From Bacillota bacterium (GTDB lineage: Bacteria > Bacillota > Clostridia > Lachnospirales > Cellulosilyticaceae): a DNA stretch of 5,900 bases. The notes under the pieces are model-generated. The model saw only the letters and a list, made by a program, of their open reading frames with translations, searched no databases and was not told where the DNA came from. Below are positions 1 to 5,766 of the stretch, piece after piece. Each line of letters starts with the position of its first letter. Within the stretch, counting starts at the first letter, position 1. Location: positions 1-5,900 of the forward strand of contig JAEZKI010000535.1 of assembly GCA_023415525.1 (NCBI GenBank). The letters run 5' to 3'. The position numbers and the translations under genes were made by a program.

Positions 1-749
1 GTTATGGAGGCCTTCTAATGGTGAAGTTGGAACTTGCCATTAAACTCATGGCCTTATTTGGAGCCATTATTTCACCTGTTTATGGCGTCACCCACTTTAT
101 GAGAAGTGAAAAAAGAAATTATAGAGAGACACTTGTTGCCTTCCTAAAGGTTTGCTTGATTTCCTTAGGTGGAGGGTTAACCATTGTAGGGGCGTTATCA
201 AAAACCAGTTATAGTCTAGGAATTGACCGTTTTACGGGAGTAAAGCTAGCCTATCTTTTGCCCATTCTAGCAGTTATAGGTATAGGGTTCTATAAGAATA
301 AGGGAAGGCAAAACCATTCCATAAGAGAAATAGTCAATCATAAAGTAACGTATTTAGCCTTAGGTGTTATAGGGTTATTGGGGATTTTCTTTTTTATCTA
401 TGCACTACGCAGTGGCAATACTACAGAGGTTCCTTATTTTGAAAAAGTAATAAGAGATGCTTTGACCCATTTCTTAGGGGTAAGGCCACGTACAAAGGAA
501 TTTCTCATTGGTTATCCTCTTTTAATAGTAGCTTTGTATTGGGGAAATCATGAGAAATATCTGCCCCTTGTTGCATTAGGAACTATAGGTCCTGTTTCAT
601 TGGTTAATACTTATGCCCATATCCACACGCCTTTTCTTATCTCCCTATTGCGGAGTAGTTATGGTATAATTCTAGGTATAGTTATAGGATTTGTTTTATT
701 ATTAGCTATAAATAGAACAGTTTATTATGTACAAAAGAATGAAAAGTAG
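1..749 (+). CDS. DUF5693-like multi-pass membrane protein, C-terminal part (5' end outside window)
   Basis: The reading frame is open from the left edge (first full codon at 3) to the TAG at 747-749, so this is most likely the C-terminal part of a longer protein. An ATG at 18 could give 243 residues, and GGAGG at 6-10 precedes it by 7 nt, but those bases also read as in-frame codons (Y-G-G-L-L) continuous with the hydrophobic sequence after them. Counting from that ATG, hydrophobic segments lie at about 7-27, 40-60, 76-92, 111-130, 163-177, 182-198 and 211-232. Two motifs, RPRTKEFLIGYP (156-167) and NTYAHIHTPFLISLLR (197-212), match my memory of DUF5693 proteins from Clostridia, which combine an extracytoplasmic N-terminal region with a membrane C-terminal half. 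The biochemical function is unknown. In related genomes I recall it beside csaB and tagA, so a role in exporting or assembling a surface polymer is plausible inference. The next gene starts 36 bp downstream, suggesting co-transcription. Confidence 0.7.
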   Translation, partial: YGGLLMVKLELAIKLMALFGAIISPVYGVTHFMRSEKRNYRETLVAFLKVCLISLGGGLTIVGALSKTSYSLGIDRFTGVKLAYLLPILAVIGIGFYKNKGRQNHSIREIVNHKVTYLALGVIGLLGIFFFIYALRSGNTTEVPYFEKVIRDALTHFLGVRPRTKEFLIGYPLLIVALYWGNHEKYLPLVALGTIGPVSLVNTYAHIHTPFLISLLRSSYGIILGIVIGFVLLLAINRTVYYVQKNEK

Positions 750-775
750 AAAAAAGATAAGATTATTTGATAAAT

Positions 776-781
776 GGGAGG
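776..781 (+). promoter_or_regulatory. Ribosome binding site that decides the tagA-like start
   Basis: GGGAGG lies 4 nt before the ATG at 786. The earlier in-frame ATG at 774 overlaps this element and has no Shine-Dalgarno-like sequence upstream, only AT-rich bases. The site therefore supports starting the glycosyltransferase at 786. Confidence 0.75.
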
Positions 782-785
782 AAAT

Positions 786-1529
786 ATGAAACAGCAACAA
801 TGTGAAAAAATAGAGATTATGAATATTCCTATATATAATGTGACCATGACAGAGGCGTTACAGAAATTGGAGCACTTTGCAAAAGGAGAGAGGGTGCATC
901 GTGTTTTTACTCCAAATCCTGAAATTATTATGTTAGCTAGAGAAAATACTAAGCTTTCTTCTATTTTAAGGGAGGCTGACTTAGTGGTTCCTGATGGTAT
1001 AGGTGTAGTGATTGCCTCTAAGTTAATGAAGGGAAATTCTCTTAAAGAGCGTGTAGCGGGCTACGATATGGTTCAGAACACCATGAAACAAGCTGTAAAT
1101 AAGGGGTACAAGTATTATTTCTTTGGAAGCAAACCAGGGGTTGCTGAGAAAGCAGCCGAAGAAATGAGAAAAACCTACCCAGGTATTCAGATTGTAGGAA
1201 CTCATGATGGTTATTTTAAACCAGAAGAAAGTGAACAAATTGTAGAGGACATCAATAAGTCTGGTGCCAATATCCTTTTAGTAGCCTTAGGAGCACCTAA
1301 ACAAGAGATTTGGATAGAAGAAAATAAAATGAAGCTTACCCATGTGCGGGTAGCTATAGGGGTAGGTGGGAGTCTAGATGTTATGGCAGGCATGGTAAAA
1401 AGGGCACCTCTCATATATCAAAAACTAGGGCTTGAATGGTTTTACCGCCTTATAAAAGAGCCTACTCGTTTTGGACGTATGCTCGTGTTGCCCAAGTTCC
1501 TTATTTATATTTTATTAGGCAAACGATAG
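786..1529 (+). CDS. tagA: WecG/TagA/CpsF family glycosyltransferase (probable UDP-ManNAc:GlcNAc-PP-undecaprenol transferase)
   Basis: This is a complete GT26-family enzyme of 247 residues, close to the family's usual 240-250. It probably adds N-acetylmannosamine to GlcNAc-diphospho-undecaprenol on the inner membrane face, the second step in making the linkage unit of wall teichoic acid or a related secondary wall polymer. Visible hallmarks are TPNPEIIMLARE (42-53), VVPDGIGVV (67-75), GYDM, FFGSKPGVAEKA, LVALGAPKQEIWIE and GVGGSLDVMAG, then a C-terminal RAP...LGLEWFYRLIKEPTRFGRM segment. Thr42 and Asp70 correspond in spacing to the Thr and catalytic Asp described for Thermoanaerobacter italicus TagA; the basic C-terminal tail is the part that contacts membrane and substrate in that enzyme. 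I chose ATG 786 over 774 because of the GGGAGG at 776-781. It follows the DUF5693-like gene closely and appears to be the last gene of that operon. The exact sugar cannot be read from sequence: CpsF/WecG relatives transfer other sugars, so the ManNAc assignment is family-based. Confidence 0.88.
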   Translation: MKQQQCEKIEIMNIPIYNVTMTEALQKLEHFAKGERVHRVFTPNPEIIMLARENTKLSSILREADLVVPDGIGVVIASKLMKGNSLKERVAGYDMVQNTMKQAVNKGYKYYFFGSKPGVAEKAAEEMRKTYPGIQIVGTHDGYFKPEESEQIVEDINKSGANILLVALGAPKQEIWIEENKMKLTHVRVAIGVGGSLDVMAGMVKRAPLIYQKLGLEWFYRLIKEPTRFGRMLVLPKFLIYILLGKR

Positions 1530-1654
1530 ATAAAGTACTTAAAAAACCATGAAAAGATTATGTAAATTGTCTATAAACTAGGCATATGTCAATAAGTTAC
1601 TAAAATAAACTGCAAAATCCATAAGAAATATCGTTTAAATGTTATTTTTTAGGG

Positions 1655-1672
1655 ATTACTCCTAGCAGTAAT
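1655..1672. repeat. 18-bp imperfect palindrome, possible operator
   Basis: ATTACT, then CCTAGC, then AGTAAT: eight of nine symmetric base pairs match, with a single C/C mismatch at 1661/1666 and a palindromic CTAG centre. No T-tract follows directly, so it does not look like a terminator. Its size and symmetry suit binding by a dimeric DNA-binding protein, but no specific regulator can be named. Confidence 0.45.
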
Positions 1673-1674
1673 GA

Positions 1675-1704
1675 CTTTGTTTAGGACAATTATCCAAAAC
1701 AAGG
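1675..1704. repeat. Long imperfect palindrome, possible operator or RNA hairpin
   Basis: The half-sites are TTGTTT-A-GGA (1677-1686) and TCC-A-AAACAA (1693-1702) around a CAATTA centre. Eleven of thirteen symmetric positions pair in DNA, with mismatches at 1683/1696 and 1687/1692. As RNA the stem extends by a U-G and a C-G pair to 1675-1704. AAAAGC separates the stem from the following T5 (1711-1715), so it is a poor intrinsic terminator, though read-through attenuation or tagA-end termination is not excluded. It starts only 2 bp after the 18-bp palindrome, with centres 26 bp apart. Confidence 0.45.
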
Positions 1705-1722
1705 AAAAGCTTTTTATAAAAA

Positions 1723-1758
1723 TAGTCAATAGTTTGGTCAGTTTAAATATAGTATAGT
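1723..1758 (+). promoter_or_regulatory. Candidate promoter for the msmX-like gene
   Basis: TATAGT occurs twice in overlap (1748-1753 and 1753-1758), each a 5/6 match to the sigma-A -10 element. The best -35 options are weak: TAGTCA at 1723-1728, with a long 19-bp spacer to the first -10, or TAGTTT at 1730-1735, with a 17-bp spacer to the second. It sits 55-90 bp before the start codon and just downstream of the two palindromes. An alternative -10 is TATAAA at 1715-1720. The region is plausible but the exact promoter is uncertain. Confidence 0.35.
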
Positions 1759-1812
1759 AAATTAAGTCCAACGAGATAATAATTAATTCCAAACTAAGGG
1801 GGAAAAAATCTT

Positions 1813-2931
1813 ATGGCAGGATTAAAGTTAAAAAATATCGTAAAAAAATACTCTAATGGTTTTGTGGCAGTTAAAGATTTTAACTTAGACATTGAAGACA
1901 AAGAATTTATCATATTTGTAGGACCTTCTGGTTGTGGTAAATCTACAACACTTCGTATGATTGCTGGTCTTGAAGAAATTTCTTCAGGTGAATTATGGAT
2001 CGATGACAAACTTTGTAATGACGTAGCTCCTAAAGATCGTGATATTGCAATGGTATTCCAAAACTATGCTTTATATCCACATATGACTGTATATGATAAT
2101 ATGGCATTTGGTTTAAAACTTCGTAAAACTCCAAAAGAAGAAATCGACCGCCGTGTTCGTGAAGCAGCTAAAATTCTTGATATCGATCAATGCTTAGACC
2201 GTAAACCAAAAGCATTATCAGGTGGTCAAAGACAACGTGTTGCTATGGGTCGTGCTATGGTTCGTGAACCAAAAGTATTCTTATTAGATGAGCCTTTATC
2301 AAACCTTGATGCAAAGCTTCGTGTACAAATGAGAACAGAGCTTTCTAAGATGCATCATAGATTACAAACAACATTTATCTACGTTACACATGACCAGGTT
2401 GAAGCTATGACACTTGGTACACGTATCGTTGTATTAAAAGATGGTGTGATTCAACAAGTAGATTCACCAAGCAAATTATTCGCTCAACCACAAAACCTTT
2501 TCGTAGCAGGATTCATCGGTTCTCCACAAATGAACATGATTGAAACAAAAGTTGTTAAAAAAGGAAATGGTCTTGTTCTTACATTTGGTTCAGTAGAAGT
2601 ACCAGTAGTAGCTGAAAAAGCTAAAAAATTAATTGATGGTGGTTATGTAGGTAAAGACGTTATGATGGGTATCCGTCCTGGCGACATTACAGAACCTTCA
2701 TCATTATTTGAAGAACAAAAACCAAACTATGCTTATGCAAAAGCAACTGTAGAAGTAGTTGAAATGCTTGGAGCAGAAAAGAACTATTATATGGTTTGCG
2801 AAGGTAATAACATTACAGGTTGCTTCCCAGCTTCTTGTACAGCAGTAGTTGATGATAAGGTAGATATCGCTATTGATACAACAAAAATCCATGTATTCGA
2901 TTTAGAAACACAACAAACAATTACAAACTAA
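1813..2931 (+). CDS. msmX: MsmX/UgpC-type carbohydrate ABC transporter ATP-binding protein
   Basis: This 372-residue cytoplasmic ATPase powers sugar or glycerol-phosphate importers of the CUT1 type. The nucleotide-binding domain occupies about 1-235: Walker [10 protein letters not shown] (37-45), Q-loop Gln83, signature LSGGQ (135-139), Walker B VFLLDE (155-160), D-loop SNLD (163-166) and switch His193. A C-terminal TOBE/OB-like regulatory region follows (about 240-365) with the family's GIRPGD motif (286-291). The length matches MsmX, UgpC and MalK (about 365-375). AAGGGGG at 1796-1802 lies 10 nt before the ATG. No permease or solute-binding gene is in the window, and a strong terminator follows, so the gene appears to be transcribed alone. 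That fits a shared ATPase serving several importers, as MsmX does in Bacillus subtilis. Arginine codons are mostly CGT, whereas neighbouring ftsE favours AGA, suggesting strong expression. The substrates cannot be told from this protein, and MsmX, UgpC and MalK naming is interchangeable at this level. Confidence 0.92.
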   Translation: MAGLKLKNIVKKYSNGFVAVKDFNLDIEDKEFIIFVGPSGCGKSTTLRMIAGLEEISSGELWIDDKLCNDVAPKDRDIAMVFQNYALYPHMTVYDNMAFGLKLRKTPKEEIDRRVREAAKILDIDQCLDRKPKALSGGQRQRVAMGRAMVREPKVFLLDEPLSNLDAKLRVQMRTELSKMHHRLQTTFIYVTHDQVEAMTLGTRIVVLKDGVIQQVDSPSKLFAQPQNLFVAGFIGSPQMNMIETKVVKKGNGLVLTFGSVEVPVVAEKAKKLIDGGYVGKDVMMGIRPGDITEPSSLFEEQKPNYAYAKATVEVVEMLGAEKNYYMVCEGNNITGCFPASCTAVVDDKVDIAIDTTKIHVFDLETQQTITN

Positions 2932-2952
2932 GATTTATTCAGTAAAATATAG

Positions 2953-2984
2953 AAAACCTTGTAGATTAGTACAAGGTTTTTTTT
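2953..2984 (+). terminator. Rho-independent terminator of the msmX-like gene
   Basis: AAAACCTTGTA (2953-2963) pairs perfectly with TACAAGGTTTT (2970-2980), an 11-bp stem with a GATTAG loop, and runs straight into eight T residues (2977-2984). It begins 21 bp after the stop codon at 2931. It should separate the ATPase transcript from the downstream regulator-ftsEX genes. Confidence 0.93.
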
Positions 2985-2992
2985 ATTTATGC

Positions 2993-3021
2993 TTTTTTTT
3001 TGAACTATTATAGGATAAAAT
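2993..3021 (+). promoter_or_regulatory. Weak candidate promoter for the regulator-ftsEX operon
   Basis: The strong terminator upstream implies a new promoter in the 87-bp gap before 3072. The best -10 is TAAAAT at 3016-3021 (5/6); a 17-bp spacer puts a run of T (2993-2998) at -35, a poor match. TTGAAC at 3000-3005 is a good -35 but has no suitably spaced -10. The call rests mainly on position. Confidence 0.25.
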
Positions 3022-3071
3022 AGAAGATAAGATAGAGTAACTATATCATTTGAATTTAGGAGCTGATATAA

Positions 3072-4169
3072 ATGATTTCAAATCAAATTTTACAAAGTAC
3101 CATAGACGGATTGAAGAACATCACGCGAAGAGATTTTTCTATTATTGATGCAGAATCTAAAGTAGTTGTTTCTACATTGGGTAATAATGTAGGGGAGTAT
3201 GTTCCTCAGGTGGAAGCTTTTATTAATTCTCAGGCAGACAGCCAAGAGATGCAAGGTGCTCATTATTTTAAGATTTATGATGAATATCTTGTAGAGTATG
3301 TTTTAGCTGTAAGTGGGGTAGACGATGAGGCCTATAAATTAGGAAAGATTGTAACCTTACAGATTAAGAGCTTACTAGTGGCTTATAAAGAACGCTTTGA
3401 TCGTGATAATTTTATCAAAAATCTTTTGTTAGATAATTTACTTCTAGTGGATATCTATACACGTGCTAAAAAATTGCATATCAAAAATAATGTACGTCGT
3501 GTAGTTTTCCTTATTGAATGTAATGATAAGAAGGATAGTAATATCTCAGATATCTTAAGAAATATCTTCCCAGATAAAGCAAAAGATTTTGTCACAGCTG
3601 TAGATGAAAAGAATATGATTTTAGTTAAAGAAATCATTTCAGATGAGCCTAGCGAAATCGAGGGTTATGCTAAGATGATTTATGATACATTAAGTGCTGA
3701 GGCTATGAGCAAGGTTTATGTAGCAGTAGGTGCACCTGTTAATGACCTGAAAGATGTATCCAACTCTTATAAAGAAGCTAATATGGCTCTTGAAGTAGGT
3801 AAAATCTTTAATTGTGAAGGTCATATTTCTCATTATGCTAAATTAGGTATCGGACGTATTATTTACCAATTACCTCTTTCTCTTTGTAAGCTCTTTATCA
3901 AAGAAGTACTAAAGGATAAACGAGTGGATAGTTTTGATGAAGAAACATTGATGACAGTGAATAAGTTTTTTGAGAATAGCCTTAATGTATCTGAGACCTC
4001 TAGACAGCTTTATATTCATAGAAATACCCTAGTGTATCGTCTAGATAAATTATTAAAGACAACAGGCTTAGACCTTCGTCAGTTTGATGATGCTATTGTA
4101 TTTAAAATTACTATTATGGTAAGTCAATATATGGAATATATGGAAAGACAAAGTCAAAATAGAATGTAG
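3072..4169 (+). CDS. CdaR/PucR-family transcriptional regulator
   Basis: This 365-residue protein is probably a cytoplasmic DNA-binding regulator. The C-terminal part (about 290-347) is the PucR/CdaR helix-turn-helix domain, recognisable from NKFFENSLNVSETSRQLYIHRNTLVYRLDK and the following LLKTTGLDLRQFDDA. The middle (about 140-245) resembles the degenerate GGDEF-like domain of CdaR proteins, ending in VYVAVGAPVNDLKDVSNSYKEANMALEVG. The N-terminal 110 residues, with DFSIIDAESKVVVSTLGNNVGEY, resemble a shortened sugar-diacid recognition or PAS-like sensor. Family members respond to sugar diacids, purines or amino acids; the ligand here is unknown. AGGAG at 3058-3062 lies 9 nt before the ATG. 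The gene follows the MsmX-type ATPase after a terminator, and ftsE begins 18 bp after its stop, so it probably heads the ftsEX transcript. It may control its own operon, the ATPase gene or distant sugar genes; nothing in the sequence decides among these. Confidence 0.85.
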   Translation: MISNQILQSTIDGLKNITRRDFSIIDAESKVVVSTLGNNVGEYVPQVEAFINSQADSQEMQGAHYFKIYDEYLVEYVLAVSGVDDEAYKLGKIVTLQIKSLLVAYKERFDRDNFIKNLLLDNLLLVDIYTRAKKLHIKNNVRRVVFLIECNDKKDSNISDILRNIFPDKAKDFVTAVDEKNMILVKEIISDEPSEIEGYAKMIYDTLSAEAMSKVYVAVGAPVNDLKDVSNSYKEANMALEVGKIFNCEGHISHYAKLGIGRIIYQLPLSLCKLFIKEVLKDKRVDSFDEETLMTVNKFFENSLNVSETSRQLYIHRNTLVYRLDKLLKTTGLDLRQFDDAIVFKITIMVSQYMEYMERQSQNRM

Positions 4170-4187
4170 GAACTTGGTGGATAAAAG

Positions 4188-4895
4188 ATGATTTACTTAC
4201 AAAATGTATCAAAGGTTTATTCTAATGGGGCCATTGGATTAAATAGTACAAGCTTGAGTATAGAGAAGGGTGAGTTTGTATTTATCACTGGAAATAGTGG
4301 GTCAGGTAAATCCACCTTATTAAGACTTCTTCTTAAAGAGATTGAACCCACTCATGGTAAAATTATTATTAATAATAAGGATATTACTAAATTAAAGAGA
4401 AGACAAATTCCTTATTTAAGAAGAGATATTGGAATTGTCTTTCAAGACTTTAGATTACTTCCCAATAAGACGGTTTACGAAAATGTAGCCTTTGCTATGC
4501 AGATTGTAGGGGCTAGTGGAAGAGAAATTCGTAAAAATGTCCCTATTGTGTTGGGGCTTGTTGGGCTTGCTAGGAAGGCTAGATGTTATCCCAATGAACT
4601 ATCAGGTGGTGAGCAACAGCGAACTGCTTTAGCTAGGGCCATTGTTAATAATAGCCCTATTCTTATTGCTGATGAACCAACAGGGAATTTAGACCCTGCC
4701 ACGTCTTGGGAGATTATGAATTGCCTTCAAGATATTAATAAGCGTGGGGTAACCATTGTGATGGCTACCCACGAGAGGGAGATTGTAAATTCCCTTAAGA
4801 AACGTGTTATTGAGATCAAAGATGGAAATGTAGCGAAGGATTTACAAGAAGGAGGCTATGACGATGAAATGGAATACTCTCAAATATTTATTTAA
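4188..4895 (+). CDS. ftsE: Cell division ABC transporter ATP-binding protein FtsE
   Basis: FtsE is the cytoplasmic ATPase of the FtsEX complex, which controls peptidoglycan hydrolases at the division site or sidewall rather than transporting a solute. The protein has 235 residues, slightly longer than the usual 220-230. Motifs are Walker A GNSGSGKST (35-43), Q-loop Gln86 in the FtsE-typical segment VFQDFRLLPNKTVYENVAFAMQ (84-105), signature LSGGEQQR (138-145), Walker B ILIADEP (158-164), D-loop GNLD (166-169) and His195. Walker A has Asn and Ser where FtsE proteins more often have Pro and Ala; the catalytic Lys41 and Ser42 are kept. The upstream ribosome binding site is modest (GGTGG at 4176-4180, 7 nt from ATG), which, with the 18-bp gap to the regulator, fits coupled translation. 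Its 3' end overlaps ftsX by 32 bp. LolD or MacB-type ATPases are relatives, but the adjacent FtsX settles the assignment. Confidence 0.95.
   Translation: MIYLQNVSKVYSNGAIGLNSTSLSIEKGEFVFITGNSGSGKSTLLRLLLKEIEPTHGKIIINNKDITKLKRRQIPYLRRDIGIVFQDFRLLPNKTVYENVAFAMQIVGASGREIRKNVPIVLGLVGLARKARCYPNELSGGEQQRTALARAIVNNSPILIADEPTGNLDPATSWEIMNCLQDINKRGVTIVMATHEREIVNSLKKRVIEIKDGNVAKDLQEGGYDDEMEYSQIFI
4849..4855 (+). promoter_or_regulatory. Ribosome binding site of ftsX inside ftsE
   Basis: AAGGAGG, a perfect Shine-Dalgarno, lies within the ftsE coding sequence. It is 8 nt before ATG 4864 but only 2 nt before ATG 4858, so it favours 4864 as the ftsX start. Confidence 0.8.
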
Positions 4896-5757
4896 AGAGG
4901 GTATTATAAGCTTATGGAAAAATAGAATCATGGCACTAGCTTCTGCAGGTACTATTATACTTTGTTTGCTTATTTTAGGAGTGTCTTATGCTTTAGGTAA
5001 TAATATTGATTATGTGTTAAAGCAGTTAGAGACCAAGTTTGGCATTACAGCTTATGTAGAAGATGGAGTAGAAGAAGAGCGCATTTTAAATATACGACAG
5101 GAGCTCATGACAATCCCTCATGTAACGCAGATTGAGTATATTTCAAAAGAGGATGCCTTAAAAATCTTTAGTTCAGAGAGTGATAATGATGCTTTATTTA
5201 CGGATTTCCAGAGGGATAATCCTTTGCCTGCTTCTTTTGAAATTACGGTGGAAGGTGTGGAGTTTCAAGAACAGGTGGTAGAAAGCTTAAATCAATATAG
5301 TGAGCTTGAAGTGGTGTACTTACAGAAAGAAACAGATATTTTTATGAAGCTTAATAATACGGTAAATTATATATCCTTAGGAGTGAGCGTGTGCTTGATT
5401 CTTGTGGGCTTACTTTTAATGGCTAATACGATAAAACTTACTGTTTACATACGACGAAAAGAAATAAATATTATGAAATATATAGGTGCTACAGATTGGT
5501 TTATTCGCCTACCGTTTTTAATTGAGGGTGTTGTTATTGGACTAATAGGTTCACTTGTTTCTATCATATGCATTACCTTACTTTATAATAGTATTTATGA
5601 ATTTGTTATTCAGCATCTTATCAGTCTTTTAAATGGGTTCCAACTTTTAGAGGTGAAGGAAGTTGTGGGAGGACTGATTCCTATTTATTTAAGTATTGGT
5701 ATGGGTATAGGCCTTATTGGTAGTGGAACTTCTGTGCACAAGCACTTAAAGGTATAG
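4864..5757 (+). CDS. ftsX: Cell division ABC transporter permease FtsX
   Basis: FtsX is the membrane partner of FtsE; ATP hydrolysis by FtsE moves its extracellular domain, which engages a peptidoglycan hydrolase or its activator. From ATG 4864 the protein has 297 residues, the normal size for Gram-positive FtsX. It begins MKWNTLKYLFKEG, the cytoplasmic N-terminus. TM1 spans about 24-45, then the extracellular domain runs to about 165 and includes the family segment NPLPASFEITV (119-129). TM2 is about 168-188, TM3 about 218-241 and TM4 about 268-289. The cytoplasmic loop ANTIKLTVYIRRKEINIMKYIGAT (187-210) is the hallmark that contacts FtsE. I chose 4864 rather than ATG 4858 because AAGGAGG at 4849-4855 is properly spaced from it. 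The start lies inside ftsE (32-bp overlap), implying translational coupling and balanced subunit amounts. The next gene begins 9 bp after the stop and probably encodes the extracellular partner. Confidence 0.95.
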   Translation: MKWNTLKYLFKEGIISLWKNRIMALASAGTIILCLLILGVSYALGNNIDYVLKQLETKFGITAYVEDGVEEERILNIRQELMTIPHVTQIEYISKEDALKIFSSESDNDALFTDFQRDNPLPASFEITVEGVEFQEQVVESLNQYSELEVVYLQKETDIFMKLNNTVNYISLGVSVCLILVGLLLMANTIKLTVYIRRKEINIMKYIGATDWFIRLPFLIEGVVIGLIGSLVSIICITLLYNSIYEFVIQHLISLLNGFQLLEVKEVVGGLIPIYLSIGMGIGLIGSGTSVHKHLKV

Positions 5758-5761
5758 GGGG
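5756..5761 (+). promoter_or_regulatory. Ribosome binding site overlapping the ftsX stop codon
   Basis: AGGGGG shares its first two bases with the ftsX TAG stop (5755-5757) and lies 5 nt before the ATG at 5767. This arrangement suggests coupled translation of ftsX and the downstream secreted protein. Confidence 0.65.
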
Positions 5762-5766
5762 CTACT

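Larger units (their letters stand above)
1530..1812 (+). other. AT-rich intergenic region between tagA-like gene and msmX-like gene
   Basis: I found no credible coding sequence here. The region contains two imperfect palindromes in its middle, several TATAAT-like hexamers toward its 3' end (TATAAA at 1715-1720; TATAGT at 1748-1753 and 1753-1758), and the AAGGGGG ribosome binding site at 1796-1802. No canonical GC-rich hairpin with an immediate T-tract follows the tagA-like stop codon, so where the upstream transcript ends is unclear. Confidence 0.7.

Noticed and set aside
774..785. Upstream ATG adding four residues (MGGN) to the TagA-like protein
   Set aside because: It overlaps the GGGAGG ribosome binding site and has none of its own; ATG 786 is better supported.
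1023..1414. Two minus-strand open frames within the TagA-like gene
   Set aside because: They overlap each other and lie opposite a recognisable complete glycosyltransferase.
1703..1715. AAAAGCTTTT with following T residues as a terminator for the tagA-like operon
   Set aside because: The self-complementary AAAAGCTTTT has no loop and only one G-C step, so it would not form a stable hairpin by itself.
1761..1790. CcpA cre-like operator near the MsmX-like start
   Set aside because: The only CG-centred stretch (around CAACGAG) lacks the flanking TG...CA symmetry of a cre site.
1530..1812. Riboswitch, T-box or small RNA in the gap before the MsmX-like gene
   Set aside because: I could not identify a conserved T-box, purine, TPP or similar core, nor a strong terminator/antiterminator pair.
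1794..2009. Open frame on the minus strand over the start of the MsmX-like gene
   Set aside because: It is opposite a clearly conserved ATPase sequence, resembles no family I know and has no plausible start context.
2704..2892. Minus-strand open frame within the TOBE region of the MsmX-like gene
   Set aside because: It is antisense to well-conserved coding sequence and its Cys/Phe/Tyr-rich product looks like a shadow.
4858..4863. Upstream ATG adding two residues to FtsX
   Set aside because: It is only 2 nt from AAGGAGG; ATG 4864 has the normal 8-nt spacing and gives the usual MK start.
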